Source of the DNA: Phaffia rhodozyma
Taxonomy: Eukaryota; Basidiomycota; Tremellomycetes; Cystofilobasidiales; Mrakiaceae
Assembly (NCBI GenBank): GCA_014706385.1
Contig: JACGZH010000009.1
Location: 1,143,169-1,207,168, forward strand
DNA: 64,000 nucleotides
Direction: 5' to 3'
Of this stretch, positions 1 through 11,406 are shown one piece after another. The notes below the pieces were generated by a model, which saw nothing but the letters and a program-made list of their open reading frames with translations, did no database searches and was not told the DNA's origin. The first letter of the stretch is position 1. Each line of letters starts with the position of its first letter. Both the position numbers and the translations under genes were made by a program.

Positions 1-531
1 TTCTCTATAAACGGTACGAGTGTTCTTCTGAAGCGTAAAGCGTCCTTCCAACATCCAGTCTGAAGAGGAAGAAAGCGATATCTCAGAAGAGAACAGGTTG
101 TTTCGCACTGACTTCTGTTTGCAACAAAATGCATTGCACACAATTACATCCAAGAGAAACACCCTTAAACATTGTCACAGGAAAGAACAGAAAGGCAAAA
201 GAGAAGAATTAAAGACAAGCGAGAGCAAGCAGAGAAAAAGGAAGTTGAACGGTAAGAGTAAATACACAATCACTCAAGAGACAATGTCTTCCTTTTTTTT
301 CTCGCTTCTTGTCTCAGCCCACAACGTACAGTCTTCTCTTCCCTTTTCCTCTCCTTTCGTACGGTTTCTTTCTTTCCCGTTTCCTTCAAACGCTGACCAC
401 GTATCCTTCCAGTCCGATTGCTCTTTCACCATTCTCCGTCTCTCAACCCATTGCCAGAACACGACTTCTATTAATTCTCAATCCTACATCCCATCATCTG
501 TCGCTCGATCGTACTTTCCAACTAAACAACC
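1..531. other. 5' flank / leader of the zinc-finger gene
   Basis: No gene can be supported here. The stretch is purine-rich around 150-250 and pyrimidine-rich around 290-430, as is common for fungal promoters and 5' leaders. Open frames in it are low-complexity and have no recognisable domain. Confidence 0.5.
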
Positions 532-3500
532 ATGGGCGGTACAAACAAATGTATGTTATCGTTCTTCAGAACCATCCCTTTCCCGCTCGCTTCTTCTTTC
601 GTCAAATCACTCTTTTCATCTAGTCTCTCTTATCTTGCTTTCGTTCCTCTCATGGTTGACGAACATTCTTGTCTTTGAAATCTAAAACGCTAACCGGTGA
701 ATGGATGGGAAATTCTGACATCCCGAAAAATTATGAAATTAAAACAGGCCCTCTTTGTGACGCTACGTTTACTCGGCCTCAACATGTAGCTAGGCATATG
801 CGCGCCCGTTCGTATCTGTTTCTCTCATCTGCTTTGTTTTCGTATGCCTTATCGGTTCGATATCGACTTGTGATGAGGAGAAAGACGACCGTAGAGGAGG
901 TTACAACAGACAGCACAGATCAACTGACGTTATAAATCGATGGTTTTCTGTGCTTTGTAAATGACGTATATCTAACTCTCACCAGATACGGGCGATAGGC
1001 CGTATCCGTGCCTCTTTTGCCCAGAAAGATTCGCTCGGTCGTGAGTTGTCCAGCATTCTCTCTTCATTTTTGCATCTCTCCCTCGGTTTCCATCAGATCT
1101 CTGGAACATTATAGACCATCTAAGCTTCGGCCATCATTCTGACTGAGACACGGGGAAGGATACCGACCTTGGTAAACCTCAGTCTTGCCTGAATCTTCTT
1201 GTAGTGATGAGCGAAGGTTTAAATCTCTCTACAATCACAAAGGCTGATTAGAGGCTCTGACCGGATGTTGCATACTTGACCATCGTCTCCAAGCACCGCA
1301 TATCCCTATGGATCTTGATAGTCCACTGGCTGATCTCTTATTGATTTGCTTCCTTCCACAGAGATCTTCTTTCCCGTCACCGTAACAAGTTTCATCCACA
1401 TGGCGCCAACAGCGAACCTCCGCCTCCGAAGTATACTAGGACAAAGCCCGTCAAACCTCGAGTTCCTAAATTAGGTCAACTCAAAGGCGAGGACGAAAAA
1501 GAGGGAAAGAAACTCAAGTCGCTAACAAAGAAGGAAAAGGTAGCATTGGCCGTAAAGGAACGATGCCAAGATTGTGACCAGGCGGATCGTTCGGAAACCG
1601 AAAGTAATTCTTTCTCTCGCTTATCTGGTCATCCCTTCGAGCACTCACTCTCAAACCGTCTCGTTTTCCAATCAGCTCCATGTCCGAGTCATAACTCGTC
1701 AGATTCTCCACCTTTCCCATCTACCTCATACTCTTACTCTCAGCCCATCAACACTCGAACTGATCTTGATGGTCGTCCGACCCAGCCGTACGATGTCTCA
1801 TCCACCTCCTCGACAGCCTTGTCTTCCTCGTCCATATACTGTTATCCTGTTCAAACGCTTCACCATCAACCATACGACGATCTTACCGAAAGTAACGTCC
1901 TATCTAGATCAAGTCTTTCCTCTAGCAGTGACTCTTCGAATAGCGACGCCGGCAACTCGATGTTGTATCAACAGCAGCAGCAACATCTGTATCAACAGCA
2001 GTATCACCAGCAGCAACCGCAACAACAGCGGCAACAACAGCAGATGTTACAGCAGCAACGACAGTATCAACAGCAGTATCAACAACAACCATATCCCTCC
2101 CAGTCTCGTCCGCAAACCACTGAGTCTTTGTTTTTCGAACGAAGATTGAGTTTGCCTGAAACCGGCTCCGGTGGCTACGATAGCTATCAACTCTCTGATA
2201 CCTACTCTAACAACTTTGATCCCAGCCAGCAACTCTCGTCATCCTACGAGCCATCCTTTCTTGGCTCGACTTACCCTCTGGTTCCGTTTGCCGAGCCTCT
2301 CTCAAGCTCGCCTGCGAGAGAAGCCCAGACGGTTTCCATTCAACAACCACAGCAGCAGCATCCGTCTCTATCAAGTCAGAATTTCTTGCAACCTCAGCTA
2401 CCGCACCAACTGCAGCAGCAGATATCACAGCAACAGCAACAGCAACGGCGAGCAGCTCAAATACACAATCCTAGCCAGTCTACCTTACCTTCTCAGCCAT
2501 CCGCTCTGACAGATGGGTCACCAATGTCATCGACTTCCTCTGGCTCATCTTTCGATACTTCGTCCTCCCGCAAGTCCAACGTGCTTCCTCCTACGGGAGC
2601 GGATAAATCCTCCGCGATTTATCAGGATTATAGCCTGTTTGGAGCATTGTCGAGCGACTACCGTGCGCATAATGACAACGATGGCAGTCTTAGCCAAAGT
2701 TCGCCCAGTGCCTGTTATTTGCCTCATCTTCAGCAATATGGTTCGAGCGAGAAAGAGATTCAGTCACTGACAGGTCATTGGGCTGGTAAGAAGGAGACGA
2801 GCGTTCCTCTTCTTGGGTGGAAGGCTGAGAACATGACTGTCAGTCGGCTTTGAGTTTCCTCTGTTTCTCCGTTTTATGTTGAATTGACATCCCTTTTCAA
2901 TCTTTGCCCTTTCCCTGTCCTTACGGCAAAGCAGAAAGATCTTCAGGACGGGTTTGTGTCTGCATTCCCTGCGCTCTCTCTCGAAGGTGAGGATCCTCAC
3001 GTGGAGACCAATGTGCGCGTTCCCAAAAGAGACTTTACATCCTCTCCCGACCCTGTGCTTCGTCCTCCCCAGTTGAATCCATTACAACAACCAGCCGCGC
3101 CTCGGCGGAGAACGCCCACCGAGGTGGTCTCTCCTCCAACGGCGTACAATGGTGGGTTCTTTGGATCCGGACCTGGTCACTACAATAGTTCCCATGGAAA
3201 CTCTCAAGGGATCAAGATTCCTTCGCTCGACGACGTCAAGGATATTTGGAAGATGTTTATGCAGGACGGTTGTGGTGGTCTCACCCCGAGCTATGGCACC
3301 GGCGGATCTTTCAACAACGCCCAGGGGGCAGGGGGCGCCGGGGGCGGATCATCGACTGGGTTGGGCTTGACTTCGGCTCAGCACCACGTTCCTATCGCTA
3401 TCAATCAGACGTCCCACCCGTTACGACTGTCTAGTTTACCTGTCATCTCGGGAGGAGCCACGGTGATTGAACCACCTTCGATCTCTTCCTCGTTGATGCT

Positions 3501-4215
3501 CCCCACGATAACCTCAACGGAGACGCCTCCATTGACGAACTCTTTTCAAAGTGCTCCTCAACAACAGCAACAACAGCAACGATCACCATCATCCCTACAG
3601 GGCCAACAGGCTTCCTCGGACTCGTTTTCCACCGCTATCAAATCGTTGCCTCCGCTTCGGTTGAACTTTACAAACGCCCGAAAGAATTCGAACCGAGGGA
3701 AGCTCGCTTCATTCATCGGTCTGAGCGCCTCGCCAGGAGGCGACGAAGGCGAACGTGAAGGCTCATCAACAGAGATCTCTTCTCTGGTCGACGGATCGAC
3801 CGGGAAGCAAACTACGGGTTCGACGATGGCGCTGAACAACACCTATTCCCGGATGAACCCGTTCGGCGGGATGAAACGTGAGCCGTCCCAGGAATTGATG
3901 CGGTCAGGCAGTCTCGCTGCCTTTAGTGGGATAGGGTCCGGATCATCTTCTGGCTCGGGTTTTGGATTCGACGGGCTGGACGACTGGGTGGACCCGAGGA
4001 AGAAGATGAGGCGGATGAGAAGCGGAAGCGTCGGTCGGATACCGGAACACGAGGTCTGGGATGGCTTTTGGGATAGTCTCCGGCCATCGGCGGTAGCGGC
4101 GGCGACAGCAACAGCACCCTCAGCGGCCCTACCTACTTATGGATTCAACTCTGGCGATGGACTGTTTAGTACGGCCTCGATGAGAGGGAAAGAGGATATA
4201 GGGGGAGTCGTTTGA
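532..4215 (+). CDS. C2H2 zinc-finger transcription factor with glutamine-rich regions
   Basis: Predicted nuclear DNA-binding regulator. Spliced model: exons 532-550, 748-807, 986-1040, 1362-2838 and 2935-4215; the phases add up to 963 aa. Splicing builds two adjacent C2H2 fingers at the N-terminus: residues 7-28 (CPLC...HVARHMRAH), linker TGDRPYP, then CLFC...SDLLSRHRNKFH. Each finger is assembled across intron boundaries, which strongly supports the first four exons. The remainder is low-complexity: Gln-rich blocks at 1965-2090, 2340-2450 and 3560-3580, and Ser/Pro tracts. A short conserved-looking stretch (IPSLDDVKDIWKMFMQDG, about 3220-3270) recalls the region after the fingers in Adr1/AmdX-type fungal factors. 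Intron 2 uses a GTTCGT donor. The last intron (2839-2934, GTCAGT donor) is the weakest boundary; it is chosen because it removes the in-frame TGA at 2851 and keeps frame. Convergent with TUP1. Confidence 0.85.
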
Positions 4216-5727
4216 TGACCTTCTCGTTCTTTCCTTCACTTGAAGATCTGGCCTTATGTACATATATATGTGTGTGTGTGTATCATGTTCTTTTAAATTA
4301 TTTCTCTTTCTTTTCGTGTTTGTTCATATAGTTCGTTACCCTATCACTTCTCTCTCTCTCTCTTTTCTTTATCCCAGGACGCTTCTTTCTCCCCCTTTTT
4401 TTTTCTTCTTTCCTTTCCTTAATGTTTCTTCCTGCTTCTTCTTTCTCAAAGCGACTGGCCCCTGGAGACTCGGTTCTCTTAGTACAGTGCACCTATCCAC
4501 CCATTATACATATATATGTATGTATATATATATATACGCAGAGCGCAACACTTCCGGTTCGCTCTCCATATTGTATCGTCATATTAAAAAAATCTAAAAA
4601 GCGCCCTCTGGATCATAACTCTCTCTTCCTCTCTCTTTCTTTTTTTTTTTTTTTTTTTTTTTTTTATTTTTTTTATTTAAATTAATTTAATTCTTTTCTC
4701 ATCTTGATCTATTTCCTCCTCAATCTTTATCGCCCATCTCGTCTCGTCTCGTCTCCTTTTCCCTTTTCCCTTTTCCTTTTCCTTTTCCTTTCTCTAATCA
4801 GAAGACGAACGCAGGGAAGGTCTATCGATAACCGAGCTGACGCGCCCTATCTGGGTTGCCCGTCCAGCGTGCCCGGTCCTCGGCTGTGTGTTCTGATGTA
4901 ATGCAGTGTATTTCTATCCCCGCCCTCTCTCTTTCTTTTCAGGTTGTGTGTTTTTTTTTCTTTTAGAGTGGGAAGATGTAACGAAACACAGGTTGGGTAA
5001 GTGTCGTTTGTTCCCCCCCCCCGCCGGGTCAGCAAGAGAGAGAGAAACCCGGGTTGATTGGCGACATGAAGCAAAAGCCAACCCAAGAGAAAGACGGCGA
5101 AGGAACAGAGATTAGAGAGAGAGAGAGAGAACCTGGAAAAAAGATGAAAGAAAAAAAAAGACAAGAATAAGAAGAACAAGAACAAGAACAAGAGGATTGA
5201 TCGAAAGAAAAAGAGGAGGAAGATAGAGTAGGAAGGAAAAGATGAGAAGAGAAGAAAGGGGAATCAAAAATGTGAGCAGGGTCGGTCGAGTTCGAGTTCG
5301 AGTTCGAGGTCGAGGTCGAGGGTCGGGGCGAAAAAGAAGGATTAAGATTTATATAGATGATATAAAAATAGGAAAAAAAAAGGGGGGGAAAGGAAAAGAA
5401 AGCAACAAAAACCAATGACCATAGTTGGAAGATGATTACAACGAACTCGAGGAAACAGAAAAGGAGAGGAAAAGACAAGGTACGAGGGAAGCGGTCAAGG
5501 GCGGCTCTGTCGAGAAAACAACGTCGAGTTTGTAGAAAAGAAGATGGAACCAAAGGGGGGAGGGTTGAAGAAAACAAGGAAAACAAGGAAAGAAAAGAAA
5601 AGGAGAAAGAAGGAAAGCAGAGAAACTGGATTCTTATCATCCCGCTCTTGATTTGGACCGATCCTCCCCAATCGCACTCACTTGACCTTGAGGGAGAGAA
5701 AAGATATCGAAAGAAAAAGAAGAGATA
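4216..5727. repeat. Convergent intergenic region with simple repeats
   Basis: This lies between the 3' ends of the zinc-finger gene and TUP1. It holds a TG/TA microsatellite at 4258-4280, TA-rich repeats at 4505-4538, a poly-T run near 4640-4666, CT-rich blocks, a GAACAA-type repeat near 5170-5192 and a GTTCGA/GTCGAG hexamer repeat at 5283-5325. The open frames are products of these repeats. No gene is supported. Confidence 0.7.
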
Positions 5728-7537
5728 CTAATCCCTAACGGAATCATACCTCCATATCCGTGCGTTCAGATCTCCAGACCCTGTGGCCAACAGACCGGAC
5801 GACTTGGAAAGATCGATCGAGATGACTGAAAGAGTAAAGGAGAAAAACGAGTTTAGAGGAGTCGGTACAGGTCTCTTGAAAGATTGCCATGACGACGGAA
5901 GGGAAACTCACCCGAGTTTTTATGGCCTTGGAGCATCAGCTGGGGCTGGTTCGTAGCGGAATCAAAGAAAAGCACACTTCTGTCCTTTGAACCAGAGGCA
6001 ATCCATCGCCCGTCATTTGAAACTATAGAGAAGGTGGGTGTGATGTCAGGGACAGCGAGACAGCGGGGAGCGACGAGGAAGAGAACAATGAGAGAAAAAA
6101 AAAGGAGAGAGAACAAACCTCCAACGGAAAGAACATAATCCTTGTGTCCGGCAAGAACGTTGTGGCAGGCGCCGTACCCTGTTCCGGGTTCTCCATTGGG
6201 CATGAACTCGAGCGTCCGCGAGTTTGAAGGCGGTGAAGGAGGCGGGGGGGATAGATCCCAGATTCGTAATGTTCGGTCAAGGGATCCCGAGCAAAGGAAC
6301 TGTACGGGCGGGGAGAGAGAGAGAGAGAGATAGAAAAAAAATGCCGAAAGTCAGACAAGTCTTGGCGCAAGGGAAGACAAGCAGGATTGAAGATGAGGCG
6401 ACGAACGCTTCCATCAGGGGCAAACGCCACACTGTATACCGAATCGGAATGACCGGTGAATCGACCGAGCTGAACACCCGTCTGGGTGTCCCAGATGCGT
6501 ACGACGGCGTCCAACGAACCGGCTGCTACGTATCGACCATCGGGCGAGACAGCCACACTGCAAGCGTTCGGGAGAAAGGATGAGATGAGCAAAGCCAGAA
6601 AAGTGAAGTGTTAATAGAAATAAAATCATATAAAAGGGGGGTCAATAATCAAGCGATACATCTGTGGTATCTCTTGTTGCTTTCGGGTCGTGAGTGACAA
6701 AAAGAAAAAGGGGGGGGGGGGATCGATGACTTACCTGGTGAGGCCGGCATCGACCGGTCCGGACTCTCCGATAACAAAGTCTTCGACCCGAAGATCAAAC
6801 ACGCAAGCGCCGTTCTCGATATCCCAGATCCGAGCGCTCTTGTCACCGCTGCCAGAGACAAGGTGTCTGCCGTCGCTGCTGAACTCGAGTGAGTAGATCT
6901 CTTGCGAGTGGCCTTGGAGAAGGTGTCGGATTCTGCGAGCTTTGATGTCCCAGATCTGTAAGAGCAGAAGAAGAAGAAAAAAGCAGGAGGGAAAAAATAC
7001 GAGAGAACGTTTGTGAGCGAAAGAAGATTTTTTAGAGGTGGAAGTTTTGAAGAAGAGTGGACAAACTCTGATCTGTCGATCTTCAGCACCTGTGGCCAAA
7101 AGCTTTCCATCCGGGGAGAAACAAATCGTTCGGATGTAGAGGTCTCCATTATAAGGCGTGCTATCGTCTTGCAGCACACTACGAGGGGAGGGTCCGGTGA
7201 ACGAGAGGATTATTGGTGAACAATAGGATGTACCGAGTAGGTTAGGAAAAACAAATGGAAAGAAGGAAGAGAAAAAAAAAAGAAGAAAAAAGAAGAAGAG
7301 CGAGAGAGCGAGATGAAAACAAAAGCGACTTACCAGCTTTTGGCTCCGGTCTTTGTGTCAAAGATCTGGACCGTTCGGTTGCAACCTGTGCCGAGCCATT
7401 TTCCATCGTTTGAGAACTTGACGCAGCAAACGATACTGTGGATCGATAAGCACGAGGGGGAAGGGGGGTTGGAAGATAGAGTGGGAGTCGGTTAGATTGG
7501 CATATAGAGGGAGAAAGAGAGGGCCGTCGCTCTGGAT

Positions 7538-7573
<36 letters not shown>

Positions 7574-8340
7574 AAAAGAAAAACTTACCTTTCGTGGACG
7601 AGATTGTGAACGAGGTTGACGTCCAACACTTTTTTTGCTTTTGGGCTCCAGATGACGACCCAGTCTGAGCCTTCCTTTTTGAGGTCTCTGGAGGTGACGT
7701 CTGGATCGATATCCGAGACGACGGTCTGTTGTTCTCTGACGACCCCTCCGACAGGGGGAGGAGGGATACCACCAGGGCCGGGAGTGGGAGTTCTTGTGCC
7801 GAGTCGAGCCTGCCGGTCATGAATGTCCCTTTGCTGTTGGGAGTTGGGCGGGGGAGGAAGCATCTGCTGGTGTTGCTGTTGCTGTTGCTGCTGTTGTTGT
7901 AGCTGGGGGACGACTCTCGGCGGTGGGGGAGGGTTGGACGCGAACGGGCCGGTCAAGGCCGGGCCTGCCGATGCGCTCGACAGATTCGGACTACCCCTCA
8001 AGGGGATCGAGCCAGTGTTACCGGCCGAGCCGGCCAGATGGGAGGACGAGGGCAAGGGGGAGTGAGTGGAGGAAGGCTGGGATTGAGGTTGCTGTTGCTG
8101 CTGCTGCTGGTGAGGGAGCAAACCGGGAATCGAGCTATTTTGGATCTGCATCGGAGGGAGTGAGGGTGTGTTGGAGCTGACGGAACCGTTGGAAAGACTG
8201 GGAAGAGGGTGTTGAGGCGGTTGGGAGTTGGTGGATGATGTGGAGGCTGAATGTTGATGACCAGGGACTTGACGTCCGGAGACGAGTCCCATAGAAGTTG
8301 ATCGGGTCAGTTAAATGTCGCGTGAGCCTTCTTTTTTTTT

Positions 8341-8374
<34 letters not shown>

Positions 8375-9712
8375 AGGAGGAGAGAGAGAGAACAAAGGTA
8401 GGAGCGAGAGAGAGAGAGAGAGAGAGAGATGATTTCAGAAAGAAGAGAGAAGAGGAAACTCACGTCCGACTGAATCTTTGGATTTGCCGGCCAAGCCTGG
8501 CGGGGCACCCATAAAGCCGGTGCTGTTTCTCCCTCGGTCTTCTCTGCCGTGAGGGGACGAGACGGAGGGAAGGATGGGAGCCTGGTGTTGTTGATGGGGA
8601 AGGGGGATTCCGGGCAGGACCTTTGGTCCTCGGAGTTCGAGTTCTCGTCGCAGGTGAGAGATTTCGTTTTCGTAGCTGTGTTTGTGGTAGTGGGTGAGTG
8701 GGTGAGTGGGTGAGTGGGTGAGTGGGTGAGTGGGTGAGTGGGTGAGTGGGTGAGTGGGTGAGTGGGTGAGTGGGTGAGTGGGTGAGTGGGTGAGTGGGTG
8801 AGTGGGTGAGTGGGTGAGTGGGTGAGTGGGTGAGTGGGTGAGTGGGTGAGTGGGTGAGTGGGTGAGTGGGTGAGTAGGTGGATGAATGAATGGATGGATG
8901 GAAGGGTTGTCGGACGGTCAGTAAGGCTTTCCAGGAAAAGAGAGTAGAGGAAGAAAGAGAGAGAGAAAGAGAGAGAGACTTGCTCGTTTCTGATTTTGAC
9001 GTGTTGGGCTTCGAGGTCGTAGAGATTCTGTCTGATCAAAGCGGTCTCTTGGATCTGTAGCGCGACTGGGGGCCGACGGGGAAGGAGAGAGCGACGCGTA
9101 GATTCGACGGAGCGAGGGAGGGAGAAGAAAGAAAGAAAGAAACAGGGAAAGAACCCAAGAAAGAAAGAAAGAAAGAAAGAAAGAAGGAAACAAAGATATC
9201 AGAGAGGCAGAGAAGAAAGGGCAAAAGGAAAACGAAAAAAGATGAGTGCTCTCACTCTTTGCTTCCATCTCGTCTCGTTGACTTTTCCAGAGACTGGCAT
9301 CGGCGTTGAGTGCTTCAAACTCTCTTTTGACGGCGTCGAGCATGTCGCCGAGCCTGGATGCGTGAGCTCCGGATGGGCCGGGCACGGTGGATGGATGTTG
9401 TTGTTGTTGTTGCTGCTGCTGTTGTGGGTGGGATGGCTGCTGCTGTTGTTGTTGATGACTATGTTGTTGCTGTTGCTGCTGCTGTTGGGACCCAGGTGGC
9501 GGGACGGGTACGGCGGTTGATGGATGGAGGTTTCGATGCTGTAGGATGGGGGAAGGAGAGGGAGGGAGAGAGAGCAGAGAGGAGAAGAGAAAAGAAGAGA
9601 AAAGAAGAGAAAAGAAGAGAAAAGAAGAGAAAAGAAGAGAAAAGAAAGTTAGAGACAATTACGGAAGGTGAAAAAGGCAGGGAGGGGGACATACGTTGTA
9701 GATGGACGACAT
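5728..9712 (-). CDS. TUP1: Tup1 general transcriptional corepressor (WD40)
   Basis: Corepressor that binds Ssn6/Cyc8 and is recruited by DNA-binding repressors; nuclear. Twelve-exon model (minus strand): 9712-9695, 9538-9256, 9065-8984, 8675-8464, 8267-7589, 7435-7333, 7178-7068, 6955-6735, 6557-6407, 6299-6119, 6022-5912, 5825-5728. The sum is 2250 nt with all phases consistent, giving 749 aa. The N-terminus begins MSSIYN. A Gln-rich stretch is followed by the helical Tup_N tetramerisation region ([13 protein letters not shown]... and [18 protein letters not shown], about residues 70-135). A Pro/Gln-rich linker follows, then seven WD40 blades from about residue 425, with blade ends such as VQIFD, IRIWD, ARIWD, VRIWD, LRIWD, LFFD and a final [11 protein letters not shown]. 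Intron 3 only keeps frame if a GC donor (GA^GCAAGT) is used. It also carries an 8-bp minisatellite. One later donor is GTTCGT. The length is usual for basidiomycete Tup1. Confidence 0.95.
7540..7569. repeat. (AC)n microsatellite in a TUP1 intron
   Basis: A run of about 15 AC units followed by poly-A, inside the intron 7436-7588 between exons 5 and 6 of TUP1. Confidence 0.95.
8691..8878. repeat. 8-bp minisatellite (GGGTGAGT)n in TUP1 intron 3
   Basis: About 23 near-perfect copies of an 8-bp G-rich unit occupy most of intron 3 (8676-8983) of TUP1. On the sense (minus) strand it reads as ACTCACCC repeats. The + strand has regularly spaced GGG runs compatible with G-quadruplex formation. It produces a spurious repetitive open frame on the minus strand. 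Confidence 0.95.
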
Positions 9713-10405
9713 TGCCTGCTAAACAAGCCGGTCTGTGCCGAGCGGAGGGGGGGGGGGGGAAAGGATAGAGAGAGAAGGGGAAGAAGGGGGGGGGCAAAGA
9801 ATGGGAGTGAGAGAAGAGAGTAAGGAAAGAGGTGGATGGAAAGAAAGAGAAGGAAAGAAAGAGAGAAGCGGATGAATGAAGAGAAGAAAGATGGATGGAT
9901 GGATGGATGGAAGGGAAAGGAAAGAAATCGATGGACGGCGGGGGCGGAATAAAGATTCCCACAAGAGCACACACACACACACACACACACAGAGATGAAG
10001 ATGATGATGATGGTAGGGAGATGGGGGGGGGAGGGGGGGGAGAGACGAAAAATTGAATTTCCACGTTGCCTTCTCTTTTCTTTTCTTTTCTTTCTTTTGC
10101 CTTCTCTCTTTCTCTTCTTCTTTGTCTCTGTCTTTGTCTCTGTCTGCTATTCGTCTGTTGGCGTTCTCTGGGACGATCTGTTCCGAGAGCAGACGAGAAG
10201 CAGAGCCAACACGCCGGGGGGGGGGAGGAGTGATTGAGGCGGGCGGGGCAAAGAGCAATAGAGAATGCAGTACAGAGAAAGAGAGTAGAGACTAGGGAAC
10301 GGGGAATAGGGAATACAGAATAGGGAATACAGACTACTCAATACAGAATACAGTAGACAGAATAGAGACTACACAATAAAGACTAGGCAGTAGATAACAA
10401 GTGCC

Positions 10406-10406
<1 letters not shown>

Positions 10407-10482
<76 letters not shown>
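10407..10482. repeat. (AC)38 microsatellite
   Basis: Uninterrupted AC dinucleotide array of 76 bp. Confidence 0.97.
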
Positions 10483-10484
<2 letters not shown>

Positions 10485-10660
10485 GGCGGGGGGCGAGAGG
10501 GAACAGAGGGAACAAAGCATAGAGAGATCAGAGGCCGTTTGATCGATTGCATACGGAAGACTCTATAGAGTTGGCTGTATAGAGTTGGCTGTGTTCAGTA
10601 CGGAGTGATTGATAGGTGATGGGCAATAGGTAATAGGTAATAGGTAATAGGTAATACATA

Positions 10661-10806
10661 CTATGCCCTATGCCCTATGCCCTATGCCCTATGCCCTATG
10701 CCCTATGCCCTATGCCCTATGCCCTATGCCCTATGCCCTATGCCCTATGCCCTATGCCCTATGCCCTATGCCCTATGCCCTATGCCCTATGCCCTATGCC
10801 CTATGC
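10661..10806. repeat. 7-bp minisatellite (CTATGCC)n
   Basis: About 21 perfect tandem copies of a 7-bp unit. It is preceded by a short TAATAGG repeat at 10624-10655. Because 7 is not a multiple of 3, every forward frame reads the same heptapeptide (MPYALCP), so the open frames here are artefacts. Confidence 0.97.
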
Positions 10807-10925
10807 ACTATGCAGACTACACACTACAACACACCCAGTCAATAGAATGCACACAACACAGAGGCAAGAAAGAGAGAGAGAGGGAGGATAACCCTAAGAG
10901 ATGATAGAGAGTGTATCAGGCACTG

Positions 10926-11043
10926 TGCTAGAGAGTGTATTAGAGAGTGTATTAGAAAGCGTATTAGAAAGCGTATTAGAAAGCGTATTAGAAAGCGTAT
11001 TAGAAAGCGTATTAGAAAGCGTGTTAGAAAGCGTGTCAGAGAG
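10926..11043. repeat. 12-bp minisatellite (GTATTAGAAAGC)n
   Basis: Roughly ten copies of a 12-bp unit. The first copies read GAGAGTGTATTA and later ones change to GAAAGCGTATTA, showing a gradient of unit variants along the array. Confidence 0.9.
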
Positions 11044-11406
11044 TACTACAGAACACACACACACAGATCACACTACATACAGGCCACAAAGCACTACATA
11101 CAACCCATCACACAGGTCAACACACACGCACACACACATACAGAGAAAACATCAGAGTGGTGGTTTAATACAGAATCACTACAGAATCACTACAAAAACT
11201 CACTACAGAAACACACACTCTCTAGAAGACCCACCGTACAAAGAGCGTCCTCACAAACGGACAAGGCCGGTTGTAAACACACCGGCGAATTTCATTTTCC
11301 ATTCTTTCCCTTCCCTTTCCATTCTTTCCCCTCCCTTCCCTTACTACATCACATCACATCCATCATCATCATCCTCGTCTTGTTTCTGCTCACATACTCC
11401 TCTCCC

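Larger units (their letters stand above)
9713..11406. promoter_or_regulatory. Divergent promoter region between TUP1 and the 404-aa gene
   Basis: About 1.7 kb separate the two divergent start codons. It is almost all simple sequence: G-runs and GA-rich stretches at 9745-9930, CA repeats at 9970-9991, TCTTT-type repeats at 10075-10140, and the three tandem arrays listed separately. No conserved gene is visible. The long open frames are frame-independent readings of the tandem repeats. That it contains both promoters is inferred from the divergent layout. Confidence 0.55.

Noticed and set aside
2776..2934. Zinc-finger gene intron using the stronger GTAAGA donor at 2776
   Set aside because: With the acceptor at 2934 it shifts frame and meets a stop soon after; the GTCAGT donor at 2839 keeps frame, though transcript data would be needed to settle it.
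8311..9039. A 242-aa minus-strand frame with LTHSPTHP repeats
   Set aside because: Translation of the intronic 8-bp minisatellite joined to TUP1 exon 3; explained by the TUP1 gene model.
10661..10806. CRISPR-like array
   Set aside because: Contiguous 7-bp repeats without spacers in a fungal genome; simple minisatellite.
10663..10904. Three overlapping repetitive proteins (MPYALCP repeats)
   Set aside because: They are the same 7-bp tandem repeat read in three frames; not genes.
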